A stretch of 30,706 nucleotides of DNA from GCA-002728855 sp036340635. Its GTDB lineage: Bacteria; Bacteroidota; Bacteroidia; Flavobacteriales; Flavobacteriaceae. The DNA is taken from the NCBI GenBank assembly GCA_036340635.1, contig JAYYYF010000028.1:1-30706 (forward strand). The letters run 5' to 3'. The notes under the pieces were generated by a model. The model saw only the letters and a program-made list of their open reading frames with translations, did no database searches and had not been told where the DNA came from. A program made the translations under genes and the position numbers. Below, one piece after another: positions 9,401-16,708 of the stretch (its first letter is position 1; each line of letters begins with the position of its first letter).

Positions 9401-12400
9401 TCGAAATGAGTATACTAAACTCGCTATTTTTTATCCAAAATCGAGTACAAAAAACATTATTAGCGGAGGAACTGATGCTGCGCATGCATTTTACATGAGA
9501 TCTTCAAATAACAAGATTACCGCAGGGCATAATTCTACTTGGGACAGGGTGGCTTATACGCTTCCCTCAGGCAATATGCTTGACAAGTGGAATTTTGGAG
9601 CAGTATCTTTTAGCAACTCTTCCGGATGGAAACTTTACTATAATGGATCCTTAGTTGATTCAGATAATAATACAGATGTTTCAAATGGAAGCGGCCTAGT
9701 TAGAATTGCAGCACATGGTGATGGAGCTAATTTATTTGATGGGAGAATCCCTGTGGCTCTTATATTTGATCGGGTTCTATCTGCATCAGAAATAGAAAAC
9801 ATTTATAATCATTTTGCTCCTAGATATAATTTAAGCTATAGTACTGCTACTGTAACAATTGATGAATTTTCAGCTGCAGGAATAGAAGTTGGTGTTCTTG
9901 CTGGAGTTGATTCTGATACTCAATATAATGATTTTAGCTATAGTCTTGTCGGTGGTGATGGAACTAATGACCGGGATAATTCTTCATTTACAATTTCTGG
10001 GACCCAGCTATTGTTAAACAACAGTAATGTTTCATATAATAATACTCAACAGCTAAAAATTCACGTTCAAATAACGGATGGTCCCTATACGCTAAATAAA
10101 GCTTTTGTTATAAATGTTAACAACATAAATATTCCCCCCATTGATATTGGATTAACATCAAATACAATTGCTGAAAATTTACCCTTTGGCAGCACAGTGG
10201 CAACTTTATCTGCAGTTGATTCGGATACATCAATTAGTAGCTTAACCTTTACACTAGCTAGTAGTGGCGATGCAAGGGATGATGATAATGCAAGTTTTTC
10301 AATTAGTGGAACTACTCTTCTTACCAGTACAACTCTGGACTATGAAACAAAAAATAGTTATAACATCTACATTAATGTAAATGATGGCGCGGCAAATTTT
10401 GCTAAAGCATTTAATGTAAGTGTAACAAGTGTACCGGAAATAGAGAGGACCCATATTGCTCTTGACAATTCAACTGTTTCAGTTACCTTTTCGTCTGCTG
10501 CCTTTGGAGGATCATCTAATGCCACATCAACTTTGCAAACCTCTGACTTTTTATTTTCTTTATCCGGAGGCATCGCTACTTTATCATCTAATACACCATC
10601 TAGCATCAGCATCAGTGGAACAACTATAGGTCTTGGGATTTCTCTTTCAGGAATTCCTAATGGCAATGAAGTTTTAACCATTTCCCCTGCTTCAAATGCT
10701 ATATTTGGTAATACTGGAAATACCGTTTCAACTACGCAAACTTCAAATACAACAAAATTAATACCAAATGCTATTAGAAATGATGTTATCCTTTATTTAG
10801 ATTCTCGAAACCGCTCTTCATATCCTGGAAGCGGAAATACATTATACGATATAAGTGGAAATAATAATCACTTTACAATCAACGGGAATATGTCCTATGA
10901 TAATTTGAATGGTTTTACATTTGTTTCAGGGCAAACTTCAAATTATTTTATAAAAAGTAATTTTCCTCATCCAACCACGGCATATACAGATGAATTCATT
11001 ATAAAAACAAATACATCAATTGATGCAGGTATCAAAAGTTATGCTACAGGTGGCAGTGATAATTTTTCATTAATTTTCAAAACAAGTAATATAGAATTAC
11101 ATTACAAGGGAAGTCACCTAGACTCAAATGTTTCAATTGCTGATAATAATTGGCACCATTTTGTAAGAACTTCTAACCGCTCTAATGGTGAAGAAAAAAT
11201 TTATTTAGATGGAAAATTAGTTTATACTGGAATATTAAATCAGGGTGAAAATGTAGAATCAGCAGGGGTTTATATTATAGGTCAAGAACAAGATAGTCCA
11301 GGAGGCTCTTTTGATAGTAGTCAAGCCTTTCCTGGACATATTCCTCTAATAAAAATGTACAATAGAGTTTTAACAGAAGCTGAAATTGCTCAAAATTATG
11401 ATGCGTATTTTTATAGTCCTCCAGAGATAAAAAGAACTCAAATTGCAGTCGATAATTCAACAGTTTCAGTAACATTTGATGAACTTGTTTTTAATACAAA
11501 TTCAGGCAGTGGTACTTTAGAGGTTTCTGATTTTTCATTGTCTTTATCTGGAGGGAATGCAACACTGTCTTCTTCAAATCCTTCAAGTATTTCGGTTGAT
11601 GGTTCAACTATAGGTCTTGGAATATCTCTATCGGGAATTCCTAATGGGAATGAAATTCTGACTATTTCTCCTATCTCAAATGCTATTTTTGATGCAGGAG
11701 GTTTAACAGCTTCTTCAACTCAAACCTCAAACACAACAAAGTTGATTCCTAATATTGAAAGAGGTGGACTTGTTCTGTATGTTGATTCGAGAAACCAAAG
11801 TTCTTATCCTAGATATGGAACTACTTTATATGACATCAGTGGGAATAATAATGATTTCACAATTTATGGGACAATGAATTACAACACTACAAATGGATTT
11901 ACTTTTGTCTCGGGACAGACATCAAAATATTTTAAGCAATCAAATTTTCCTCATCCAGCGAATACCTTTACAAATGAGATTTTTATAAAAACTTCTCAGA
12001 CTAGTAATGGGGGCATTATTAGTTACAACAAATCCAATAATGACAATGCAAATCTTCTTTACATCTATGCGTCTAATGGAGGAAATATTAGGACTCATAC
12101 TATAGGAACAGTTAAAGATACAGATGCAAATATTAGTGACAATCAGTGGCATCACTTTGTTCAAACTGTTGACAAATCTTCTGGAGAAGAGAAGATATAT
12201 GTTGATGGGGTATTAATTCAGACTTTTGCTTCTAATAATACATCAATTCCAGTAAATGGGTGTCTGGCTCTAGGGCAAGATTATGATACAAGTTGTGGTG
12301 GATTTAGTACAAATGATGCTTTCGGTGGATTTTTACCTGTATTTAGATTATATAATAAAGTTTTAACTCAGAGTGAGGTTACACAAAATTACAATACATT

Positions 12401-14015
12401 GGTTAGCCCCCCAGTAATTACATCAATAACTTTAGCTTCTGATAATTCAGTGGTTTCAGTAACTTTTAGTGAAGCCGTTTTTGACACCAATTCAGGATCT
12501 GGAGCTCTTGAGGTTGGAGACTTTAGCTTAACAATTAACGGAGGGACAGCGACGCTAACCTCTTCAACGCCGACTAGTATTTCCAACCAAGGCAACACCT
12601 ATGGTTTGGGTATTCCACTTAGTGGCAACGTTAATGGAAGTGAGGTTCTTACTGTAGTTCCTGTGGTTAATTCAATCTATGATGCAAATGCTGCTGTAGC
12701 CAGTACGACACAGACCAGTAATACCATTAACCTTTATGGGGACGCAGATGGGGACGGGGTAAATGACCCAGTAGATTTATGTCCTAACACTCCAAATGGT
12801 GAGTCAGTGGATGCGGATGGTTGTGCTGAGAGTCAGAAAGATCCAGATAATGATGGAGTAACAGGTGTAAATGACAACTGCCCAACGACATATAACCCAA
12901 GTCAGACAGATATTGATGGTGATGGCATAGGAGATGCTTGTGATCCAGATGATGATAATGATGGCATAGTGGATGGATCAGATAATTGTCCATTGGATCC
13001 TAATCCAAATCAAGTCGACACAGATTCTGATAACATAGGTAATTTATGTGATTCAGATGATGATAATGATGGATATGAAGATCAGCGAGATGCCTTCCCA
13101 CTTGATCCAAGTGAATGGGATGACACGGATAGTGATGGCATTGGTAACAATGCAGATCCTAATGATGATAATGATCAATGTTTGGATGAGGATGATGCTT
13201 TCCCCCTTGATCGAACAGAGTGTTTAGATACTGACGGAGATGGCATTGGAAATAATGCTGATCCTGATGATGACAATGATGGATACGAAGACCAGAAAGA
13301 TGCTTTCCCACTAGATCCAAACGAGTGGATAGATACCGATGGAGATGGTGTGGGTAACAATACAGATACTGATGATGATGGGGATGGATATTTAGACGAG
13401 GATGAGATAGCTTGTGGTAGTGATCCGCTAAGGACAGCAGGAAGTGGTCGTCCTAAAGATTATGATCAGGACTTTATACCTGACTGTGTTGACACAGATG
13501 ATGACAATGATGGATGTTTGGATCAGGAGGATGCTTTCCCACTAAATGAGAGAGAGTGTAAAGACACTGATGGAGATGGTATAGGAGATGAATCAGATTT
13601 AGATGATGACAATGATGGGGTTTGGGATGATCAGGATGCTTTCCCACTAGATCCAAATGAGACAACTGATACGGATGGAGATGGTATAGGGGACAATGTA
13701 GATCCCGATAAGAACAATGATGGATTCCCTGATGATAAGATTATGGTTTCTGAGGTTTTAACGCCTGGTCAACCAGGGATAGAGGAAACATGGAAGATTA
13801 TAAACTTAGAGAATTATCCATCAGCTAATGTTAAGGTTTATGCGCCTAGCGGTGTCTTAGTTTTTGCATCTTGGGACTATAGAAATGATTGGAATGGAAT
13901 AGATATCCATACAGGGGAGCAATTAACGACAGGCCCTTACTATTATTTAGTGGATAAAGGGGATGGTTCAGATATACTAAGTGGATGGCTTTATATATTT
14001 AAAGATAATTTATGA
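6402..14015 (+). CDS. giant modular T9SS-secreted surface protein (beta-helix, LamG, cadherin, Ig, TSP3, type B CTD)
   Basis: About 2537 residues if started at ATT 6402. The first ATG/GTG/TTG-type codon in frame (GTG 6810) would discard the signal peptide. FRLKFFGIRVISIFLCFLLG, ending FSYSQ, is a complete signal, and TTYYVSKSGNDSNNG opens a right-handed beta-helix of the pectate-lyase/PL6 kind (about 27-690). Next come LamG (about 715-917 and 934-1137), two cadherin-like domains (1146-1345), Ig-like plus LamG twice (1347-1668, 1676-1995), a third Ig-like domain (2005-2110), Asp-rich thrombospondin type 3 repeats (2112-2446) and a gliding-motility-associated type B sorting domain (from about 2447: VLTPGQPG, NDWNG, GPYYYLV). 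The likely role is a calcium-stabilised surface adhesin or polysaccharide-binding protein. Lyase activity is possible, but no catalytic residues could be assigned. It overlaps the next gene by ATGA. Confidence 0.87.
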   Translation: MFRLKFFGIRVISIFLCFLLGILFSYSQTTYYVSKSGNDSNNGTSLSTPFLTIGKAISVISAGDKIYIRHGVYHEDLTLNNLDATSSNKTLISNYNEEKVIIDGTIPISNTWSDDQIGATPVKKIESFTSTITQLFVGNNQMVMARWPNAQFSDLSIYDHDNWAEGVETGSSDGSIIIDETVENPGSLDLTNSIGVLNLGSFKTYNRIINSHTQQAGNDVFTYSNQIGSGFKTKHYYFFFEGKKEFIDTKNEWFLDNSNDILYLNPPTGVNLSKVPIRGKVRDYSINISGSEYLKIKGLTFFATTLKAQGSSYLEIESCNFYYPSNSQRMLGNLAGANVTTLGTGSGNSARVDSSTVSGCLFIDTEGEALVVFGDDNTIKNSYFRNIDWSATELNGLMVSVYVNGNNNKFNNNEIYNTGASATVWPGTASEFSYNIVSSTGHAQSDGSVFQGTSACVAGSEVHHNFVYDTEKYAFRYDAPGGDASQAGSFGKMHHNIADNTLGLMIKGNNQVIAHNTVLNTISNRNDIIILSEDCSNNSTWFYNNLAERIGAHRSDATFSAPGTSPMPMGGVGYIKNGNNWEFCDSGDSFYSGAGTGSSTSNYDGINVSRPGITYDSNIESLISYNAGNGKSMADYVPTSNKILDQGASPTNVVSTSLSTTAALNTIVPQVVSGSSVDIGALESGALWTPGIDGWTPNQTIDLMSIFALESSIVTNSLILHFDPSNSFCYSGQGNTIYDLSQNYNNGTLTNGPTLTNTKGGEVYFDGSDDYIQLGSPFSYNQHTIELWIYNESSGGNWVWDARDDNNDGYILFYYNSNPQYDVGTDDNSGYTGTHLNLWRHVVVTKDGSQTKLYVNGNLKHTVASSYSINTTTNARIGARSFDPANNFFNGKIAITRFYSRGLSAEEITQNFDADKARFGVAPFDITLSQFDKSGLSLYLDGANPDSYSGSGNTWYDLSGNGNNFTVYGSPFFNDEMKGGTFVFDENNDYAKSVTSTVLNRNEYTKLAIFYPKSSTKNIISGGTDAAHAFYMRSSNNKITAGHNSTWDRVAYTLPSGNMLDKWNFGAVSFSNSSGWKLYYNGSLVDSDNNTDVSNGSGLVRIAAHGDGANLFDGRIPVALIFDRVLSASEIENIYNHFAPRYNLSYSTATVTIDEFSAAGIEVGVLAGVDSDTQYNDFSYSLVGGDGTNDRDNSSFTISGTQLLLNNSNVSYNNTQQLKIHVQITDGPYTLNKAFVINVNNINIPPIDIGLTSNTIAENLPFGSTVATLSAVDSDTSISSLTFTLASSGDARDDDNASFSISGTTLLTSTTLDYETKNSYNIYINVNDGAANFAKAFNVSVTSVPEIERTHIALDNSTVSVTFSSAAFGGSSNATSTLQTSDFLFSLSGGIATLSSNTPSSISISGTTIGLGISLSGIPNGNEVLTISPASNAIFGNTGNTVSTTQTSNTTKLIPNAIRNDVILYLDSRNRSSYPGSGNTLYDISGNNNHFTINGNMSYDNLNGFTFVSGQTSNYFIKSNFPHPTTAYTDEFIIKTNTSIDAGIKSYATGGSDNFSLIFKTSNIELHYKGSHLDSNVSIADNNWHHFVRTSNRSNGEEKIYLDGKLVYTGILNQGENVESAGVYIIGQEQDSPGGSFDSSQAFPGHIPLIKMYNRVLTEAEIAQNYDAYFYSPPEIKRTQIAVDNSTVSVTFDELVFNTNSGSGTLEVSDFSLSLSGGNATLSSSNPSSISVDGSTIGLGISLSGIPNGNEILTISPISNAIFDAGGLTASSTQTSNTTKLIPNIERGGLVLYVDSRNQSSYPRYGTTLYDISGNNNDFTIYGTMNYNTTNGFTFVSGQTSKYFKQSNFPHPANTFTNEIFIKTSQTSNGGIISYNKSNNDNANLLYIYASNGGNIRTHTIGTVKDTDANISDNQWHHFVQTVDKSSGEEKIYVDGVLIQTFASNNTSIPVNGCLALGQDYDTSCGGFSTNDAFGGFLPVFRLYNKVLTQSEVTQNYNTLVSPPVITSITLASDNSVVSVTFSEAVFDTNSGSGALEVGDFSLTINGGTATLTSSTPTSISNQGNTYGLGIPLSGNVNGSEVLTVVPVVNSIYDANAAVASTTQTSNTINLYGDADGDGVNDPVDLCPNTPNGESVDADGCAESQKDPDNDGVTGVNDNCPTTYNPSQTDIDGDGIGDACDPDDDNDGIVDGSDNCPLDPNPNQVDTDSDNIGNLCDSDDDNDGYEDQRDAFPLDPSEWDDTDSDGIGNNADPNDDNDQCLDEDDAFPLDRTECLDTDGDGIGNNADPDDDNDGYEDQKDAFPLDPNEWIDTDGDGVGNNTDTDDDGDGYLDEDEIACGSDPLRTAGSGRPKDYDQDFIPDCVDTDDDNDGCLDQEDAFPLNERECKDTDGDGIGDESDLDDDNDGVWDDQDAFPLDPNETTDTDGDGIGDNVDPDKNNDGFPDDKIMVSEVLTPGQPGIEETWKIINLENYPSANVKVYAPSGVLVFASWDYRNDWNGIDIHTGEQLTTGPYYYLVDKGDGSDILSGWLYIFKDNL
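10440..12410 (+). repeat. two-copy tandem module (Ig-like + LamG, about 985 bases each) inside the giant gene
   Basis: The first copy spans about 10440-11425 and the second about 11426-12410. Protein segments match closely: RTHIALDNSTVSVTF against RTQIAVDNSTVSVTF, GLGISLSGIPNGNEVLTISP against GLGISLSGIPNGNEILTISP, TQTSNTTKLIPN in both, and GFTFVSGQTSNYF against GFTFVSGQTSKYF. A third Ig-like half-module at about 12415-12735 is more diverged and lacks its LamG partner. Confidence 0.85.
12736..13740 (+). repeat. thrombospondin type 3 calcium-binding repeat block
   Basis: The translation is dominated by DxDxDGxxD units (GDADGDGVNDPVD, DIDGDGIGDACD, DTDGDGIGNNAD). The second half is built on a 35-residue (105-base) unit starting DAFPL. 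DAFPL codons begin at 13089, 13194, 13299, 13530 and 13635, so the spacing is exactly 105 bases except for one longer interval of 231 that holds an insert with DEIACGSDPL and a Cys pair. Each DxDxDG loop can bind calcium, as known for TSP3 repeats. Confidence 0.9.
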
Positions 14016-14950
14016 TCAGTAGAAAAGAAATATTGTTTTTTAAATTTTTATTACTTGTTTTTATCGGAGTTGTAAACTCCAATGGACAATTAAATGAAAA
14101 CATGATTGCTGAAAGATTTAACATGAATGCTTTCAACCCTGCATATGTTGGATCAGAGGGCAAGGAAGTTTTTTTCTCAACAAGATCCTCTTGGCAAGGA
14201 GTGACAGGCGCTCCGAGGATTAACTATTTTTCCTATAGTGGAAACACAAAAAACAATCTTTCCATTGGCGGTAATGTTATTTCATCTAAGGTATTTATTG
14301 ATACAAGAACATTTTATACCCTTGATGCTAGCTATAGACTTGAAATGGGAGGAGGTAAGAATCTCTTTTTAGGTTTGAAAGCTGGTGCCAGTACTAAGCT
14401 TAGCGATATTGAATCTTTGGAAAGAATAACAGAAGAGGCTAATCCTTCTATAACAGATGAGACAAAGGGAACTTATCCTGTTTTAGGATTTGGATTTTTA
14501 TATAAAACTGAAAAATTTTATTTGTCAGGATCAATTCCTAATTTCCTTAATCCAATAAATTTTACCGATAATGTTTCTTTTGCTGGAAATGAAAAACCAA
14601 TCACTTACTTTTTGGCTGGAACCAAAATTAAGATAGCAGATAATAGTTCATTAAATCCATTTTTTAGTACAAGGTTTATTCCAAGCACAAAAAATCTTGT
14701 TCATTTTGGAGGTACTCTTGCTTACAATGATTTTATTGAAGTAGGGATGGGTTATAAAAGTACTCAGTATATTGATCTTCTCTTCCTTTTAAAAACAAAA
14801 ATTGGCTTGACTTTAGGATATGGATATGATTTTAGGGCGAAAGGTAATGAGGTAGAGGTTCAAAAAAGTGGTTCGGAAATTTTTGCTAAGTACAGTTTTA
14901 ATATTGCTTCTCCTCCGCCTCCTCCTGATGAGGCTCCAGAAGAAGAATAG
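14012..14950 (+). CDS. PorP/SprF-family outer-membrane partner of the T9SS cargo
   Basis: 312 residues. A signal peptide ends near SNGQ (residues 23-26), followed by the family's N-terminal block NMNAFNPAYVGSEG and RSSWQGVTGAP, then beta-strand-rich repeats and GYGYDFRAKG near the end, consistent with an outer-membrane beta-barrel. The tail SPPPPPDEAPEEE is unusual and acidic. PorP/SprF proteins are commonly encoded directly after secreted proteins with type B sorting domains and are needed for secretion or surface attachment of that cargo (SprF for SprB). The 4-base overlap (ATGA at 14012) with the giant gene implies translational coupling, so this is probably its dedicated partner. Confidence 0.92.
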   Translation: MISRKEILFFKFLLLVFIGVVNSNGQLNENMIAERFNMNAFNPAYVGSEGKEVFFSTRSSWQGVTGAPRINYFSYSGNTKNNLSIGGNVISSKVFIDTRTFYTLDASYRLEMGGGKNLFLGLKAGASTKLSDIESLERITEEANPSITDETKGTYPVLGFGFLYKTEKFYLSGSIPNFLNPINFTDNVSFAGNEKPITYFLAGTKIKIADNSSLNPFFSTRFIPSTKNLVHFGGTLAYNDFIEVGMGYKSTQYIDLLFLLKTKIGLTLGYGYDFRAKGNEVEVQKSGSEIFAKYSFNIASPPPPPDEAPEEE

Positions 14951-14959
14951 TCTTCTGCG

Positions 14960-15412
14960 CTAAAAGTATCTAGGTCTTAAGTTAGATTTTAAATAAAGAG
15001 GATGTTTTGGGACGCCTTCTTTTGAAAGTTCTATATATGTAGGATTCAGCACCATTTCATTAAGCCAGCTTGGGACTTTTTCTTTATTACCCCATGCATA
15101 GACTACTTTAGAACATTTTTTAGCATGTTTTTTAATTTCATCCTTGTTGCTTCCCCTTTTGTTTTTGGCAAGACTAAAAAGTTTTTTTGGACTGCTTGTT
15201 CTATAAGTATATAAATTGCAAATGTATAGTCCTCCAAAACCCCATTTTTTAGAAAATCTAATAATTTTTTTTGTCGTTCGATCATCTAGATCTTCATCTG
15301 CTGAGGAAGGATTTAACATGATGAATAAAATATTTTCATTGTTTTGATTCCAAATTCTTGACAGAAGATATCTGTGTTTTCTGTCATCCGATAAAATAGC
15401 ACTTTTAATCAT
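14960..15412 (-). CDS. DUF1643-domain protein
   Basis: 150 residues, no signal peptide, cytoplasmic. The DUF1643 features are clear: RYLLSRIWN near 14-22, ILFIMLNPSSADEDLDDRTT near 29-48, WGFGGLYICNLYTYRTSSP, then KKCSKVVYAWGNK. The biochemical function of DUF1643 is unknown; members occur in bacteria and phages, and the conserved Asn-Pro-Ser and Trp-Gly segments suggest an enzyme. The start codon overlaps the stop of the upstream pyrimidine-dimer glycosylase gene (ATGA, 15409-15412), so the two are translated from one message. The stop lies 9 bases from the convergent PorP/SprF stop. Confidence 0.85.
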   Translation of the reverse strand: MIKSAILSDDRKHRYLLSRIWNQNNENILFIMLNPSSADEDLDDRTTKKIIRFSKKWGFGGLYICNLYTYRTSSPKKLFSLAKNKRGSNKDEIKKHAKKCSKVVYAWGNKEKVPSWLNEMVLNPTYIELSKEGVPKHPLYLKSNLRPRYF

Positions 15413-15825
15413 TTAAGCTGTTTGGTTGTTCGACGATACCAATTTGGTTTCATTTTTATTTTTTCTTCAATTCTTTGGCGAATAATCATTTGATCTTTTT
15501 TAGTTGGGGACCAATCATTATATAGTTCATCAGGCCACTGATCTTTTTTAAATTTTCTGTCAGGATCGGGTTTCATCCCCCTAGACCTCATTTCCTTTAT
15601 AAGCTCTTTATATCTTTTGTGAAGGTATTTCCCTTTGTTATAAAAAAATTTTACATGCCCTTTATTTAGGGTAAATTCTTTAGGCCATGTCTTTTTATTT
15701 TTCTTCCAATTATTAGATTTTAAAGAACGTTGAAGAGAAGAACCAATCATAAATAATTCTCTATATTCTGCAACCAAATGTTGGTCTGTTAGTTCTTGTG
15801 TTGGGATAATGTTAATTCTTGTCAT
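15409..15825 (-). CDS. denV: pyrimidine-dimer DNA glycosylase/AP lyase, T4 endonuclease V type
   Basis: 138 residues, the same length as phage T4 DenV. The N-terminus MTRINIIPTQELTDQHLVAE continues YREL and aligns without gaps to the T4 protein. Thr2, whose amino group is the catalytic nucleophile after Met removal, and Arg3, His16, Arg22 and catalytic Glu23 are all kept; the T4 Arg26 position is Met. GHVKFFYNKGKYLHKRY and the C-terminal KPNWYRRT also follow the family (HVTFFYDK and RPTWYKYY in T4). The enzyme cuts UV-induced cyclobutane pyrimidine dimers and starts base excision repair. The family is sporadic in bacteria and common in phages and algal viruses, so transfer is plausible. It is translationally coupled to the DUF1643 gene. 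Confidence 0.93.
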   Translation of the reverse strand: MTRINIIPTQELTDQHLVAEYRELFMIGSSLQRSLKSNNWKKNKKTWPKEFTLNKGHVKFFYNKGKYLHKRYKELIKEMRSRGMKPDPDRKFKKDQWPDELYNDWSPTKKDQMIIRQRIEEKIKMKPNWYRRTTKQLK

Positions 15826-15860
15826 TTAAAATTTTTATTTCAAATAATTTGAAAAGCCAA

Positions 15861-15897
15861 ATTAAAATAAAAAAGCCTCTCAAAAAATGAAAGGCTT
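15861..15897 (-). terminator. intrinsic terminator after the 15920-16654 gene
   Basis: On the minus strand AAGCCTTTC - ATTTTTT loop - GAGAGGCTT forms a 9-bp stem with one G-U pair, followed by TTTTATTTT. It lies 22 bases past the stop of the secreted unknown gene and upstream of the denV-type gene, which therefore probably has its own promoter. Confidence 0.85.
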
Positions 15898-15919
15898 AAG
15901 TTATTAATGAGTTAAGTTA

Positions 15920-16654
15920 TTATCTTAATGACATCATCTTCCAAACCATCTCACTCTTTACTAATTCCCTGCTTTTAAATGCTTGTAGAAGATCCTTAGA
16001 ATAAGAGGGTGTATTAGCTCTCGCTTGCATCGCAGCTTTATATGACTTATAAAAATCAGCTGTTATGTAATTCCATCGAACGTTCTCTCCATTGAGGTCT
16101 AATCTTTTACTATAAGACCATGCAACTCTTGGAGCATTTTTGTCTGGAGATCTATTCAAATCATTCTCCATTTTCTCATATTTTGCTCCATATCCTAGAG
16201 GAACTTTCATGTAATTGAAAACAGCTATTTGAGGAAGAGAATCTACAAATGAATAACCATTTTTTCTAGCAACCACAGCCTCGCCCATTATTTTTCTTGC
16301 TTTAAAGTTTTTTTGACTCATAACTTCTACGTCCATGTCTGTCATATCAGGATCAATTTTTCTAAAACCAGTATTAGCCCACAGACTATCTACTTCATTT
16401 GCCAAAGTAACAATAATAACGTTATATGGAGATTCTGGAGTAGTGTGTCCAACACCCCAGACATCCCATCCAACAATTGTTCCATCATCGATTCTTTTTT
16501 GAGCAAGTTTTGCCCATTTTTCATTAAGAAGCGTATTATAATTTTCTCCTGGAGTAGTTCTTATCCAAGAGATGCTTGCATATTTCCAATCCTGCGCTCC
16601 AGCAAAAAAAGAAGTTAGAATAAGTGAAATAGCTAGAATAGAAAACTTTTTCAT
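15920..16654 (-). CDS. secreted protein of unknown function
   Basis: 244 residues from the ATG at 16654 (MKKFSILAISLILTSFFAGA, then Q). A TTG 30 bases further upstream is open but falls inside a TATATTTG promoter box, so the ATG is preferred. The signal peptide should be cut near AGAQ. The mature protein has two halves beginning KYASISWIRTTPGENYNTLL and IAVFNYMKVPLGYGAKYEKM, each an apparent strand followed by a helix, and is Trp/Tyr/Lys-rich. I do not recognise the family; a ferredoxin-like alpha-beta dimer fold repeated twice is possible from this pattern. It has its own promoter box and a terminator, so it is probably monocistronic. Confidence 0.75.
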   Translation of the reverse strand: MKKFSILAISLILTSFFAGAQDWKYASISWIRTTPGENYNTLLNEKWAKLAQKRIDDGTIVGWDVWGVGHTTPESPYNVIIVTLANEVDSLWANTGFRKIDPDMTDMDVEVMSQKNFKARKIMGEAVVARKNGYSFVDSLPQIAVFNYMKVPLGYGAKYEKMENDLNRSPDKNAPRVAWSYSKRLDLNGENVRWNYITADFYKSYKAAMQARANTPSYSKDLLQAFKSRELVKSEMVWKMMSLR

Positions 16655-16681
16655 ATTTAATTTGTTTGTGATTAGTATAGC

Positions 16682-16689
16682 CAAATATA
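16682..16689 (-). promoter_or_regulatory. -7 promoter box TATATTTG upstream of the secreted unknown gene
   Basis: It is an exact match to the Bacteroidota TAnnTTTG box, 27 bases before the ATG at 16654. A TTTG at plus positions 16704-16707 (CAAA on plus) could serve as the -33 element, though the spacing of 14 is shorter than the usual 17-23. Confidence 0.5.
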
Positions 16690-16708
16690 ATAAATATACA
16701 AGACAAAT

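Noticed and set aside
12784..13665. Open frames on the minus strand opposite the TSP3 repeats, rich in His and Leu
   Set aside because: They are mirror images of the Asp-rich GAT/GAC codon repeats and have no independent coding signal.
12736..13740. Regular 105-base repeats that might suggest a CRISPR or minisatellite array
   Set aside because: The frame is maintained throughout, units encode TSP3 calcium loops, and there are no unique spacers of constant length.
16655..16684. TTG start for the secreted unknown protein (10 extra residues)
   Set aside because: It also lies within a TATATTTG box; the ATG at 16654 gives a standard signal peptide.
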